Part shown: one piece after another, positions 24,938-32,229 of the stretch
Numbering within the stretch: the stretch's first letter is position 1
Layout: every line of letters begins with the position of its first letter
NCBI GenBank assembly: GCA_003644265.1
Contig: QNBX01000023.1
Span: 1 to 38,762 of the forward strand
DNA from: Planctomycetota bacterium
GTDB taxonomy: Bacteria; Planctomycetota; B15-G4
Reading direction: 5' to 3'
Length of the DNA: 38,762 nt
Notes under the pieces: generated by a model
The model's database searches: none
What the model was told of the DNA's origin: nothing
What the model saw: only the letters and a program-made list of their open reading frames with translations
Made by a program: the position numbers and the translations under genes

Positions 24938-25450
24938 TCAGTCGCTCAGCTCGCTGGCCAGGCGCCGCACCAGCTCGGCGTTGGCTGGCAAGAAGCGCAA
25001 CCTGCCCAGCGTGTCCGCATCGGCCCAAGCCAGGCGCTGGCCTTCGCGGGGCGCAGGCTCGCCGGCACCGTCCAACTCGCAGCGGAAGAAGCCCACCTCT
25101 ACGCTGCGGCCGTCGTAGCTCCAGCTCACGCGGCTCTCCAGCCGCAAGACCCGCACGGCCAGGCCCAGCTCCTCCAGGCACTCGCGGCGCACGCAGCTGG
25201 GCTCGTCCTCGCCGGGCTCGAGGCCGCCCCCGGGAAACTCCCAGTAGCCGGCCCAGCGTCCCGGGGCCACGCGCGTTTGCACCAGCACGCGCCCGTCGCG
25301 CAGCAGCACCGCCGCCGCCACGCGCCGGACCTCGGGCGGGTCGGCGTCGGATTCGGAGCCCTGGCGGGCCGCGGGATGGCCGGGCACTTCAGGGCCTTCG
25401 GAAGCGCGCCGCCGGGAGCTCACGACGTCGAGCCGCAGCGCGCGTACCAA
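24938..25450 (-). CDS. Nudix hydrolase (MutT-like)
   Basis: 170 residues from ATG 25450. The Nudix box is complete: GGLEPGEDEPSCVRRECLEE and LGL fit Gx5Ex7REUxEExGU, with the metal-binding Glu residues at about 90, 93 and 94. WAGYWEFPGGG before it is typical of MutT-type 8-oxo-dGTP diphosphatases, which clean oxidised nucleotides from the pool, but other nucleoside diphosphate substrates are possible. The first ~40 residues are polar and may be non-native or disordered; a shorter start is possible. It overlaps the end of the TrmH-family gene by 31 bases and is the last gene of the seven-gene minus-strand cluster. Confidence 0.9.
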   Translation of the reverse strand: MVRALRLDVVSSRRRASEGPEVPGHPAARQGSESDADPPEVRRVAAAVLLRDGRVLVQTRVAPGRWAGYWEFPGGGLEPGEDEPSCVRRECLEELGLAVRVLRLESRVSWSYDGRSVEVGFFRCELDGAGEPAPREGQRLAWADADTLGRLRFLPANAELVRRLASELSD

Positions 25451-26298
25451 CCCGCCATCAGGATCGAACCGGCCATGGCCACGTTCAGGCTCTCCAGCTC
25501 CGGGCGCTGAGGCACGGCCACCGCCGCGGCAGCGGGCAGCTCGGGCACGCCCCGGGTCTCATGCCCCAGGACCAGCAGGCAGCGCGCCGGAAGTTCCGTA
25601 ACGGGGCCCGCGCCGGGGCCGGGGCCGGGGCCGGGGGAATCGGGCGCCGCAGCCGAGGCGACCAGCAGCGTCAGCTGGTGAGACGCGGCGCGCGCAGCCA
25701 GGGCGGACAGCTCGGCCTCACGTCGCAGGGGCATGTGCAGCGCGGCGCCCGCCGACGCGCGCAGAGCCTTGGGGGACCAGGGGTCGGCCGTGCCCGGCGT
25801 GAGGTAGACGCAACCGGCAGCGAAGCCCCGGGCGCTGCGCACCAGCGTGCCCACGTTGCCCGGGTCCTGCAGGCCGGCCAGGGCCAGCTCGAGCCGCGCT
25901 CCCGATCGGGTCTGCAGGGGCGTCAGCCCAGGGCCCTGCGCGGGCCCCGCTTCCGACTGCGGACCCGCTTCCGACTGCGGACCTGCTTCCGGGGCCGCGG
26001 GCATGGGCACGGCCGCCAGCAAGCCCGGCCCGTGGGCCGCGTCCGCCGCCCGCGCGAGGCGCTCGGCGTCAGCCACGCGCACGGGAGCGCCCGCGGCCTC
26101 GACCGCCGTCAACAGCTCGGCGTGGGTCTCGGCGGCGCGCTCGCTCACGGCCACCAGCGAGGGCACCAATCCGGCGATCAGGGCCTCGGCCAACACCCGC
26201 GGACCCTCCACCAACAGCTCGCCCGCTTGCCGCCGCGCTCGAGCCTGCCCCAGGCGCTGCAGCCGCTGCAGCTCAGCCCGGGTGGCCGGCTGCCTCAC
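25420..26298 (-). CDS. TrmH/SpoU-family RNA 2'-O-methyltransferase
   Basis: 292 residues from GTG 26298, which overlaps the upstream stop (GTGA); the frame stays open to ATG 26352 inside the upstream gene. SPOUT motifs: 1, LQDPGNVGTLVRSARG; 2, CLLVLGHETRGV; 3, PELESLNVAMAGSIL, which build the trefoil knot that binds S-adenosylmethionine. An N-terminal substrate-binding domain (RRQAGELLVEGPRVLAEAL) fits the RlmB/TrmH-like group. Two low-complexity insertions are unusual: a GPQSEA repeat before motif 1 and a Gly-Pro run before motif 2. The target would be a ribose in rRNA or tRNA; which one is unknown. Confidence 0.9.
   Translation of the reverse strand: MRQPATRAELQRLQRLGQARARRQAGELLVEGPRVLAEALIAGLVPSLVAVSERAAETHAELLTAVEAAGAPVRVADAERLARAADAAHGPGLLAAVPMPAAPEAGPQSEAGPQSEAGPAQGPGLTPLQTRSGARLELALAGLQDPGNVGTLVRSARGFAAGCVYLTPGTADPWSPKALRASAGAALHMPLRREAELSALAARAASHQLTLLVASAAAPDSPGPGPGPGAGPVTELPARCLLVLGHETRGVPELPAAAAVAVPQRPELESLNVAMAGSILMAGWYARCGSTS
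25612..25639. repeat. GGGGCC hexanucleotide tandem repeat inside the TrmH gene
   Basis: About four GGGGCC-type units in a row, encoding the Pro-Gly run of the methyltransferase on the minus strand. The G-rich plus strand could form a quadruplex and the tract could slip in replication. Confidence 0.8.
25947..25994. repeat. 18-base tandem repeat inside the TrmH gene
   Basis: Units at 25947-25964 and 25965-25982 are identical (CCGCTTCCGACTGCGGAC) and a third partial unit begins at 25983. Being a multiple of three, it adds six residues (GPQSEA) per unit and keeps the frame. Confidence 0.85.
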
Positions 26299-27224
26299 GA
26301 GGGCTTGCGCCAGAGGTGCGTCAGCTCGCGCTGGCCATCGGGTCGCATCCAACCCGACGACATCTCGGGCGCGTTGTGATCCAGCAGCACCTCGCCCGCG
26401 GCTGTCACCAGGATCAGCCCCGAGCGCCCGCGCACATCATCCGGTCCGTCGAGCAGCGCGGCCAGGGCCACGGCGGCGGCCTCGGCGGGCGCGACCCCGG
26501 CCTGGAGCAACTGCACCGCGTGGCGGGCCGTGCCCTCGCGCATGAGCACCTCGCCCACGCCCGTGGTGACGCAGGCCCCCACCCGATCGTCGGCCCAGAA
26601 ACCGCCCCCGACCACGGGCGAGTCGCCGATGCGGCCGGGGCGCTTGAGGCTCATGCCCCCGGTGCTCACGGCCGCGGCCAGGTGCCCCTCGGCGTCCAGC
26701 GCCACGGCGCCCACGGTGTCCAGCAGCGGCGCGGAGCCTGGCGCCAGCGACGAGCCCGCCTGCGCCAGACGCGCGGCGTGGATGCCCTGGGCGCGCTCGC
26801 TGATCAGGCGCTCGGGCTCGCAGGGCGTGGCGCCGGCTTCGGCCACAAGCTGGTCGGAGCAGGGCGGCCCGACGAAGCGCCCGAAGTCGCCCTCCTGCGC
26901 CAGGTACTGCGCCAGCACGATGGGGTTCTCGGTGCGACGCACACCGGACACCGCGCCATACCGCCGCGTGGCGCCGTCCATGTAACCCGCGTCCAAGGCC
27001 GCCGTACCGTCCAGCGCCAGCGCGGCGCCGCGCCCGGAGTTGGTGATGCTGTGGGACTCGAGGTGCATGACCGCGGCGCAGACCGCATCGTGAGCCGAGC
27101 GGGACAGCGCCGCGCAGCCCCGCTCCAGCGCCTCGCCCACGCTGGTCAGGTACTGCTGCCGGTCGTCATCGCTGTCCAGGGAACCGGCGCCGCCATGCAC
27201 GACGATCACGGGAGAGGGCGTCAT
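26295..27224 (-). CDS. Isoaspartyl peptidase / L-asparaginase (Ntn hydrolase)
   Basis: 309 residues from ATG 27224, which overlaps the stop of the upstream methyltransferase gene (ATGA); the frame is open further to 27269. The start PVIVVHGGAGS and the region TNSGRGAALALDGTAALDAG are typical of the family. The autocatalytic cleavage site and nucleophile is Thr170 in LLDTVGAVALD; STGGMSLKRPGRIGDSPVVG carries the substrate-binding Arg/Asp. Such enzymes are made as a precursor that cuts itself into alpha and beta subunits and then removes isoaspartyl dipeptides or hydrolyses asparagine. Length is normal. Its neighbours are RNA methyltransferases, with no obvious functional tie. Confidence 0.92.
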   Translation of the reverse strand: MTPSPVIVVHGGAGSLDSDDDRQQYLTSVGEALERGCAALSRSAHDAVCAAVMHLESHSITNSGRGAALALDGTAALDAGYMDGATRRYGAVSGVRRTENPIVLAQYLAQEGDFGRFVGPPCSDQLVAEAGATPCEPERLISERAQGIHAARLAQAGSSLAPGSAPLLDTVGAVALDAEGHLAAAVSTGGMSLKRPGRIGDSPVVGGGFWADDRVGACVTTGVGEVLMREGTARHAVQLLQAGVAPAEAAAVALAALLDGPDDVRGRSGLILVTAAGEVLLDHNAPEMSSGWMRPDGQRELTHLWRKPS

Positions 27225-28396
27225 GTCAGGCGCAGCCAGAGGGTCTTGAGGTACTCGCTCTCGGGGCACTCGAGCGACACCGGGTGATCGGCGGCCGCGC
27301 CCGGGTCGGCCAGGATGGTCGCGTCACGGCCGGCCTTGCGTGCGGCGGTGCGTACCAACTCGAGAAACTCCCCGCGCTGCAGCGCGCCGGAGCACGAGCA
27401 GGTCAGCAGCAGGCCCCCCGGCGCCACCACATCCATGGCCAGACGGTTGAGGTCGGCGTAGCGTCGGCGCCCGTCGAACTCGTCGCGCTTGCCCGCCACG
27501 AGCTTGGGCGGATCGAGCACCACCACGTCGAACTGGCGGCCCTGCCCGCCCATCTGGCGCATCCAATCGAAGGCGTCGGCGTGCACGTATTTGGCGCGCA
27601 CCTGGTTCAGCTTGGCGTTGGACTTGGCCAGGGCCAGGGCGCCCTCATCGAGATCGACGCCGGTGACCTCGGCCGCGCCGCCCGCCACCAGCGCCGCCAG
27701 GCCGAAGCCCCCCGAGTAGCAGCAGGCGTCGAGCACCGTCGCGTCCTGCACCAGCGACGTCAGCAACAGCCGGTTCTCGCGCTGGTCGAGGAAGAAGCCC
27801 GTCTTGTGGCCGCTCGAGAAGTCGACCTGGTAGCGCACGCCGTGCTCGCTGATGCGCAGGCGCTCGGGCACGCCCTGGCTGAGCACCTCGCGCGGGCGCA
27901 CGCCCTCGAGACGCGCGGTGCGCTCGTCCAGGATCACGCGATGGTGCCGCGTGCCGAGCCGCGCGTGCAGCGCCGCCAGCAAGGGCTGCTCGAGCAACAA
28001 CCAGCCCGCGCTGTGGAACTGCAGCACCAGCACGTCCTTGTAGCGGTCGACGATCAGCCCCGAGAGGCCGTCGCCCTCGGCATGCACCACCCGGCAGGCG
28101 TCGCCCTCGGCCACGCCGGGCAGGGCCTCGCGCAGGCGCGCGGCGCGGTCGATGGCGGCCACCAGCGCGGCCTCGTCGAAGACCTCGTCGGCACGCGTAA
28201 GCCGACGCCAGGCGATGTCGCTGCGCTCGTTCCAGAAGCCCTCGCCCAGGTGCTCGCCCACGGGGTCGACGGCCCCCACCAGCGCCGGCGAGGCCAGCCC
28301 GGGCGGGCGCTCGGCCACCAGCCCCTTGCGCACGAAGGGGTGCGGCGAGGGGTGCGTGCGCAGGCTGATCACGGGCGCGGAGTGAGCGGTTCCCAC
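27221..28396 (-). CDS. RlmI-like class I SAM-dependent rRNA methyltransferase
   Basis: 391 residues from GTG 28396, ten bases after the hldE stop. The N-terminal ~90 residues fit the PUA-like domain of the family (HPFVRKGLVAERP, GFWNERSDIAWRRLT), followed by a beta-barrel linker (GDGLSGLIVDRYKDVLVLQ) and the Rossmann methyltransferase. SAM motif I reads VLDACCYSGGFGLAALVAGG; motif IV is VVVLDPPKLV and the later LLLTCSCSG carries the cysteine typical of 5-methylcytosine enzymes. RlmI (YccW) methylates C1962 of 23S rRNA; close paralogues exist, so the site is inferred. It overlaps the next gene by four bases. Confidence 0.9.
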   Translation of the reverse strand: MGTAHSAPVISLRTHPSPHPFVRKGLVAERPPGLASPALVGAVDPVGEHLGEGFWNERSDIAWRRLTRADEVFDEAALVAAIDRAARLREALPGVAEGDACRVVHAEGDGLSGLIVDRYKDVLVLQFHSAGWLLLEQPLLAALHARLGTRHHRVILDERTARLEGVRPREVLSQGVPERLRISEHGVRYQVDFSSGHKTGFFLDQRENRLLLTSLVQDATVLDACCYSGGFGLAALVAGGAAEVTGVDLDEGALALAKSNAKLNQVRAKYVHADAFDWMRQMGGQGRQFDVVVLDPPKLVAGKRDEFDGRRRYADLNRLAMDVVAPGGLLLTCSCSGALQRGEFLELVRTAARKAGRDATILADPGAAADHPVSLECPESEYLKTLWLRLT

Positions 28397-28406
28397 GGCC
28401 GGCCGC

Positions 28407-29867
28407 TCAGTCCTGGTCCGGCTGGCCGAGCCGGGCCAGCGTGCCGGTGGTGGAGTAGCCCTGCTTGACCTGCGCCAGCACGACGTGGCCCCCGTGGGAC
28501 TCCACCCATTCGCGGCCGACCACGCCCTTGTCGGCCCAGTCCTCGCCCTTGACCAACACCTGCGGCGTGATGGCGCGCACGATCTGCTCGGGCGTATCCT
28601 CGCTGAAGCTGGTGACGAACGAGACGCACTCCAGGCCGGCCAAGAGGGTCATGCGGTCTTCGCAGCGATTGACCGGACGACTCTCGCCCTTGAGCCGGCG
28701 CACGCTGGCGTCGTCGTTGACGCCCAGCACCAGCACGTCGCCGTAGCTGCGCGCCTCCTGCAGGTAGGCCAGGTGCCCCACGTGCAGTACGTCGAAGCAG
28801 CCGTTGGTGAACACGATGCGGCGGCCGCGCTCGCGCTCGTGGGCCAGGCGCTCCAGCAGGGCCTCGCGACTGAGCACCTTGGCGCCCGGGCCGCCAGCCT
28901 CGCTGAGCGCGGAGCGGATCTCGTCGCGCGTGATGGCGGCCACGCCGAAGCGCTGCACCGTCAGGCCCGCGGCCACGGTGGCCAGCTGCATGGCCAGCTC
29001 GAGGTCCGCGCCTTGCCCCTGCGCCCAGGCCAGCACCGCGATGACCGTGTCGCCGGCGCCGGTCACGTCGTAGACCGCGCGGGCACGCGCCGGCACCGAG
29101 ATCTCTCGGCCACCCTCGGCCACCCGGCAGAACATGCCCTGGGGGCCCAGGGTGATCAGCATGGCCTCCAGTCCCAGGCTGCTGCAGAGCTCCTTGGCGC
29201 CCGCCTGCACGGCGTGCATGTCGGGCAGCAGGCGCCCGAGCGCGGTCTCGGCCTCCAGCCGGTTGGGCGTGATCAGGCTGGCGCCGGTGTAGCGGCCGTA
29301 GTCCTGCCCCTTGGGGTCGACCAGCACGCGCGGGCGGGCCGGCGCCCGCAGCAGGCGCTCCAGCACGGCGTCGCTCAGGACACCCTTGCCGTAGTCGGAG
29401 ACCACCACGATGTCGACCTCGGCGATCTGCGCCTCGATGCGGGCCAGCAGGGCGGCCTCCACGTCCGCGCCGGGCGGGCCCACGCGTTCCTCGTCAATGC
29501 GCAACAGCTGCTGGTTCTGCGCCACGATGCGCGTCTTGCGGATGGTGGGTCGCTCAGCGTCCACCACCAGGCCGTCGACGCGACAGCCCGCCTCGGCCAG
29601 CAGCCGGGAGATGTGCTCGGCGCTGCGATCGTCTCCCACCAGGCTGACGCAGCTCACGTCGGCGCCCAGCGCCGCCAGGTTGGCCGCCACGTTGCCGCAA
29701 CCGCCCAGCCGCAGCTCCTGGCGCGTGGCCGCCATGACCGGGATGGGCGCCTCGGGTGAGATGCGCCGGGTCTCGCCGTACTGGTAGCGGTCGAGGATCA
29801 TGTCGCCCACCAGCAGCACGCGCGGGCGCTTGGGGTTGTTGAGCAGGTTGCGAGCCGCGGCGCTCAT
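28407..29867 (-). CDS. hldE: Bifunctional heptose-7-phosphate kinase / heptose-1-phosphate adenylyltransferase
   Basis: 486 residues, standard HldE (RfaE) length and layout. The N-terminal ribokinase-type kinase (about 1-325) has VLLVGDMILDRYQYGETRRI, LGGCGNVAANLAALGA and the catalytic DVTGAGDT motif. The C-terminal nucleotidyltransferase (about 345-486) has FTNGCFDVLHVGHLAYL (the TxGxFDxxHxGH motif) and VNRCEDRMTLLAGL. It makes ADP-heptose precursors for the LPS inner core, so the organism probably has a heptose-containing envelope glycan. ATG 29867 overlaps the upstream stop (ATGA). An acyltransferase of the lipid A type lies two genes upstream in the same cluster. Confidence 0.96.
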   Translation of the reverse strand: MSAAARNLLNNPKRPRVLLVGDMILDRYQYGETRRISPEAPIPVMAATRQELRLGGCGNVAANLAALGADVSCVSLVGDDRSAEHISRLLAEAGCRVDGLVVDAERPTIRKTRIVAQNQQLLRIDEERVGPPGADVEAALLARIEAQIAEVDIVVVSDYGKGVLSDAVLERLLRAPARPRVLVDPKGQDYGRYTGASLITPNRLEAETALGRLLPDMHAVQAGAKELCSSLGLEAMLITLGPQGMFCRVAEGGREISVPARARAVYDVTGAGDTVIAVLAWAQGQGADLELAMQLATVAAGLTVQRFGVAAITRDEIRSALSEAGGPGAKVLSREALLERLAHERERGRRIVFTNGCFDVLHVGHLAYLQEARSYGDVLVLGVNDDASVRRLKGESRPVNRCEDRMTLLAGLECVSFVTSFSEDTPEQIVRAITPQVLVKGEDWADKGVVGREWVESHGGHVVLAQVKQGYSTTGTLARLGQPDQD

Positions 29868-30808
29868 GACGAGCCCTCCGACAGTGTCCGCAGCACGGCC
29901 CAGCGCAGCAGCGGCAGGTTGATCTCGTGGTGCCCGGTGAGCTCGATGGCCTCGCCGCCCGGGCGCTCCAGCACGTTCACGCGCGGTCTGTAGTGGCGCA
30001 ACATGTCGAGGTTGGCGGTGGTGAAGCCGGTCACCTCATGGCCCAGGTTGCGCGCCACGTTGAGGGCTTTGACGAACACCTCGGGCAGGATCACAGCGGA
30101 CCCCAGGTTGAGGTAGACGCCGCCGGAGAGCCGGGCCACTACCGCGGCCAGGCGCCGGAAGTCATGCATGCTGGCGGCGCCGATGGCGGCCCCGTCGGCG
30201 TCGGCGTGCATGTGCACGGTGTCCGTGCCCAGGGCCACGTGCACGGTCGCGGGCAGCCCCAGCTTGTGGGCCGTGGCCAGCAGACTCGTGCCTGCGCCGG
30301 GCAGGTCTTGCTCGACGATGGCGCGGCCCAGTGTGGCGCCCAGGCCCTCGCCCTTGGCGGCCGCGGCCTTGGCGGCCCCGTTCAGCGCGGCGGCGGTCTC
30401 GGCCACCATGCCCCACTCGCCCCGCTCCAGGCCCGGGCCCACGTCCTCGGAGCTGTGCCCCACAGCGGCCAGCTCAAAGTCGTGGATGGCGCCGCTGCCG
30501 TTGGTGGCCAAGGCCGACACCAGCCCGCGTTGCATGAGGTCGATGATCAGCGGCGCCAGGCCGGTCTTGATCACGTGCCCGCCAAAGCCCAGCAGCACCG
30601 GGCAGCCGCCGCGCTGGGCCGCGACCACCCGGCCAGCCAGGCGCCGTAACGCCCGGGCGGCCAGCACGTCGGGCAGGCTGTCGAGCACGTCGGTGGCCCC
30701 AGGCGTGGGCTCCACCGGCCGCGCCAACATGTCGGCGTCGACCTTGTGCGCGCGCTCCGCCACCGGACCGGTGCGGACGCGAGAGAAGTCGAGAGGAGGA
30801 AAGTCCAT
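29864..30808 (-). CDS. Conserved protein of unknown function linked to hldE
   Basis: 314 residues from ATG 30808, 14 bases after the acyltransferase stop; the longer frame (to 30949) would overlap that gene. The protein looks like a Rossmann-type alpha/beta fold: CPVLLGFGGHVIKTGLAPLI, then LVSALATNGSGAIHDFELAA, GHSSEDVG, VHVALGTDTVHMHADADGA and NLGSAVILPEVFVKALNVAR. The GHVIKTG and GAIHDFE segments recall the deoxyhypusine synthase-type NAD fold, but I cannot show homology and the catalytic Lys is not identified. Similar proteins occur beside hldE in other Gram-negative bacteria to my recollection, so a role in heptose or LPS metabolism is a guess. It overlaps hldE by four bases. Confidence 0.82.
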   Translation of the reverse strand: MDFPPLDFSRVRTGPVAERAHKVDADMLARPVEPTPGATDVLDSLPDVLAARALRRLAGRVVAAQRGGCPVLLGFGGHVIKTGLAPLIIDLMQRGLVSALATNGSGAIHDFELAAVGHSSEDVGPGLERGEWGMVAETAAALNGAAKAAAAKGEGLGATLGRAIVEQDLPGAGTSLLATAHKLGLPATVHVALGTDTVHMHADADGAAIGAASMHDFRRLAAVVARLSGGVYLNLGSAVILPEVFVKALNVARNLGHEVTGFTTANLDMLRHYRPRVNVLERPGGEAIELTGHHEINLPLLRWAVLRTLSEGSS

Positions 30809-30822
30809 GGCAAGCAACGGGC

Positions 30823-31806
30823 TCAGCGGGACCCGTTTGTACTCTCTGCGAGGGCGGGGCCGGGCCCCGATTTCGTGCGCTCGCGCTGCTGCCGTTCCAG
30901 GAACAGGGCCACCTCGGCGCTGTGCCAGCGGTCGTGCAGCCAGTTCCACTGCTCGGGGTGCTCCATCACCTGTCGCTCCAACGAGCGGCTCACGGCCAGC
31001 ACGAGCTCGCGCTCGGCGTCCTCCGGCGAGAGCCCCTCCGGCACGGACACGGCGGGCTCGATCAGCAGACGAAAGCGCATGCAGCCGGGCTCTCGCAGCA
31101 TGTACATGGGCAGCACCGCGGCGCCAAAGCGCGTGCCCATGACTCCGGCGACGCGATGCTGGCGGGAGGGCAGGCCCAGGAACGGCAACATCAGCCCCGC
31201 GCTGCCGGCGTTCTGATCCAGCAGCATGCCCACCATCTCATTCTTGCGCATGAGCCGCGCCATGTCCCGGGCCGAGCCGTCCTTGTCGAGCGTGCCCGCC
31301 AGGACCTCGCCGCGCAGCCCCTTCAGCATGCGTTCGAGCAGCGGGTTGTCGAGCGGGCGGGCCACCGCAAAGAGGGGCTTGAAGAGCTTGGCCACGATCA
31401 CGGGGATGGCCTCCCAGGCGCCCAGGTGGGCGCCCGCGAGCACGACGCCCTGCCCGCGATCCAGCGCGGCCTGCAGGTGCTCGGCGCCCTCCACCGCCAC
31501 CAGTTGCTCGACCCCGCCGCGGCGCAGGGCACGCTCCAGTCGGAGGGCCTCCATGGCGTTGGTGGCCAGGTTGCGGAAGGCGCCGTGAACCACGCGATCC
31601 GCCGCGCGGACGTCCATGCCCAACGTCTGCTGCACGCGCCGCCGGGCGTGGGCCCGGCGGCCGGGCAGGCACCAGAACAACACGCTGCCCAGCGCACGCA
31701 GCCCGAGCACGGCGACGCGCGGCGGCATGAGCAGCAACGGCCCCAGCGCCACCAGCGCCAGACCGCTCTCGAGCAGGTTGCGGATGGCCCCCCGGGGAGC
31801 AGTCAT
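30823..31806 (-). CDS. LpxL/HtrB-type lipid A acyltransferase
   Basis: 327 residues from ATG 31806. It has an N-terminal hydrophobic segment (LVALGPLLLMPP) that would anchor it to the inner membrane, then the acyltransferase HX4E motif GAHLGAWE (H127, E132), VARPLDNPLLERMLKGLRG, MLLDQNAGSAGLMLPFLG and a C-terminal EHPEQWNWLHDRW, all typical of the lysophospholipid/lipid A acyltransferase family. LpxL-type enzymes add secondary acyl chains to lipid A precursors. With hldE downstream this supports LPS production. It heads a cluster of seven minus-strand genes. The C-terminal ~20 residues are polar tail. Confidence 0.9.
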   Translation of the reverse strand: MTAPRGAIRNLLESGLALVALGPLLLMPPRVAVLGLRALGSVLFWCLPGRRAHARRRVQQTLGMDVRAADRVVHGAFRNLATNAMEALRLERALRRGGVEQLVAVEGAEHLQAALDRGQGVVLAGAHLGAWEAIPVIVAKLFKPLFAVARPLDNPLLERMLKGLRGEVLAGTLDKDGSARDMARLMRKNEMVGMLLDQNAGSAGLMLPFLGLPSRQHRVAGVMGTRFGAAVLPMYMLREPGCMRFRLLIEPAVSVPEGLSPEDAERELVLAVSRSLERQVMEHPEQWNWLHDRWHSAEVALFLERQQRERTKSGPGPALAESTNGSR

Positions 31807-31889
31807 GAGCGGCGCGGTTCGAGGTGCGGGTCGCCCAGCAAACGGCCCGTCCGCTCACCTCGGCAGAGCCCAGGCTACCAAGCCACGCG

Positions 31890-31946
31890 CCCTCGCCTGA
31901 GCACCCGCTGACAGGCCGATTCCACTTGCCGGGATACAGGCGAGGG
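31890..31946. repeat. 10-base inverted repeat upstream of the lpxL-like gene
   Basis: CCCTCGCCTG (31890-31899) pairs perfectly with CAGGCGAGGG (31937-31946) around a 37-base loop. It lies 84-140 bases upstream of the lpxL-like start and could be a leader stem or a protein site. Confidence 0.6.
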
Positions 31947-31993
31947 GTAGACTCAAGCTGGTGGATCAGGGGGTAGCCCTCATCAGGCTTCTA

Positions 31994-32023
31994 TCTCTCT
32001 TCTCCCCTTCTTCCCCTTTTCCC
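31994..32023. repeat. 30-base polypyrimidine/polypurine tract
   Basis: Thirty consecutive C/T bases on the plus strand, in a genome where such C/T asymmetry is not seen elsewhere in the window. It begins TCTCTCTTCTCC. It could form triplex or bent DNA; no function is shown. Confidence 0.8.
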
Positions 32024-32194
32024 AGATAGTCGCCTCCTGGTCCGCCACTTCTCTCTGCCGCTGGAGCCGGCTCCCATCTGACGGGAGTTGCCGCCGGAGA
32101 GAACAACCGCGCTGGTTGGAGCCGTCGTCGTTGCCCGTGGCGCTGTGTCCGCCGCACGTTTTGCCTACGCGCGCGCGACGTCGCTGATGCCACC

Positions 32195-32208
32195 CGACGC
32201 TCGCGTCG
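32195..32208 (-). terminator. Short hairpin after the smc stop
   Basis: CGACG, loop CTCG, CGTCG, starting 22 bases after the smc stop codon. It is compact and GC rich but lacks a T-run, so only a tentative terminator. Confidence 0.3.
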
Positions 32209-32229
32209 TCGTGACCACCCGGGCTTGGG

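Larger units (their letters stand above)
31807..32229. other. Intergenic region between smc and the lpxL-headed cluster
   Basis: 423 bases without a credible gene. It holds a 10-base inverted repeat (31890-31946), a 30-base uninterrupted polypyrimidine run (31994-32023) and a small hairpin just after the smc stop (32195-32208). Any promoter for the seven-gene cluster should be here, but I see no clear -35/-10 pair. Confidence 0.5.

Noticed and set aside
31807..32229. Possible RNA gene in the smc-lpxL interval
   Set aside because: No tRNA cloverleaf or known RNA motif could be drawn; only isolated inverted repeats.
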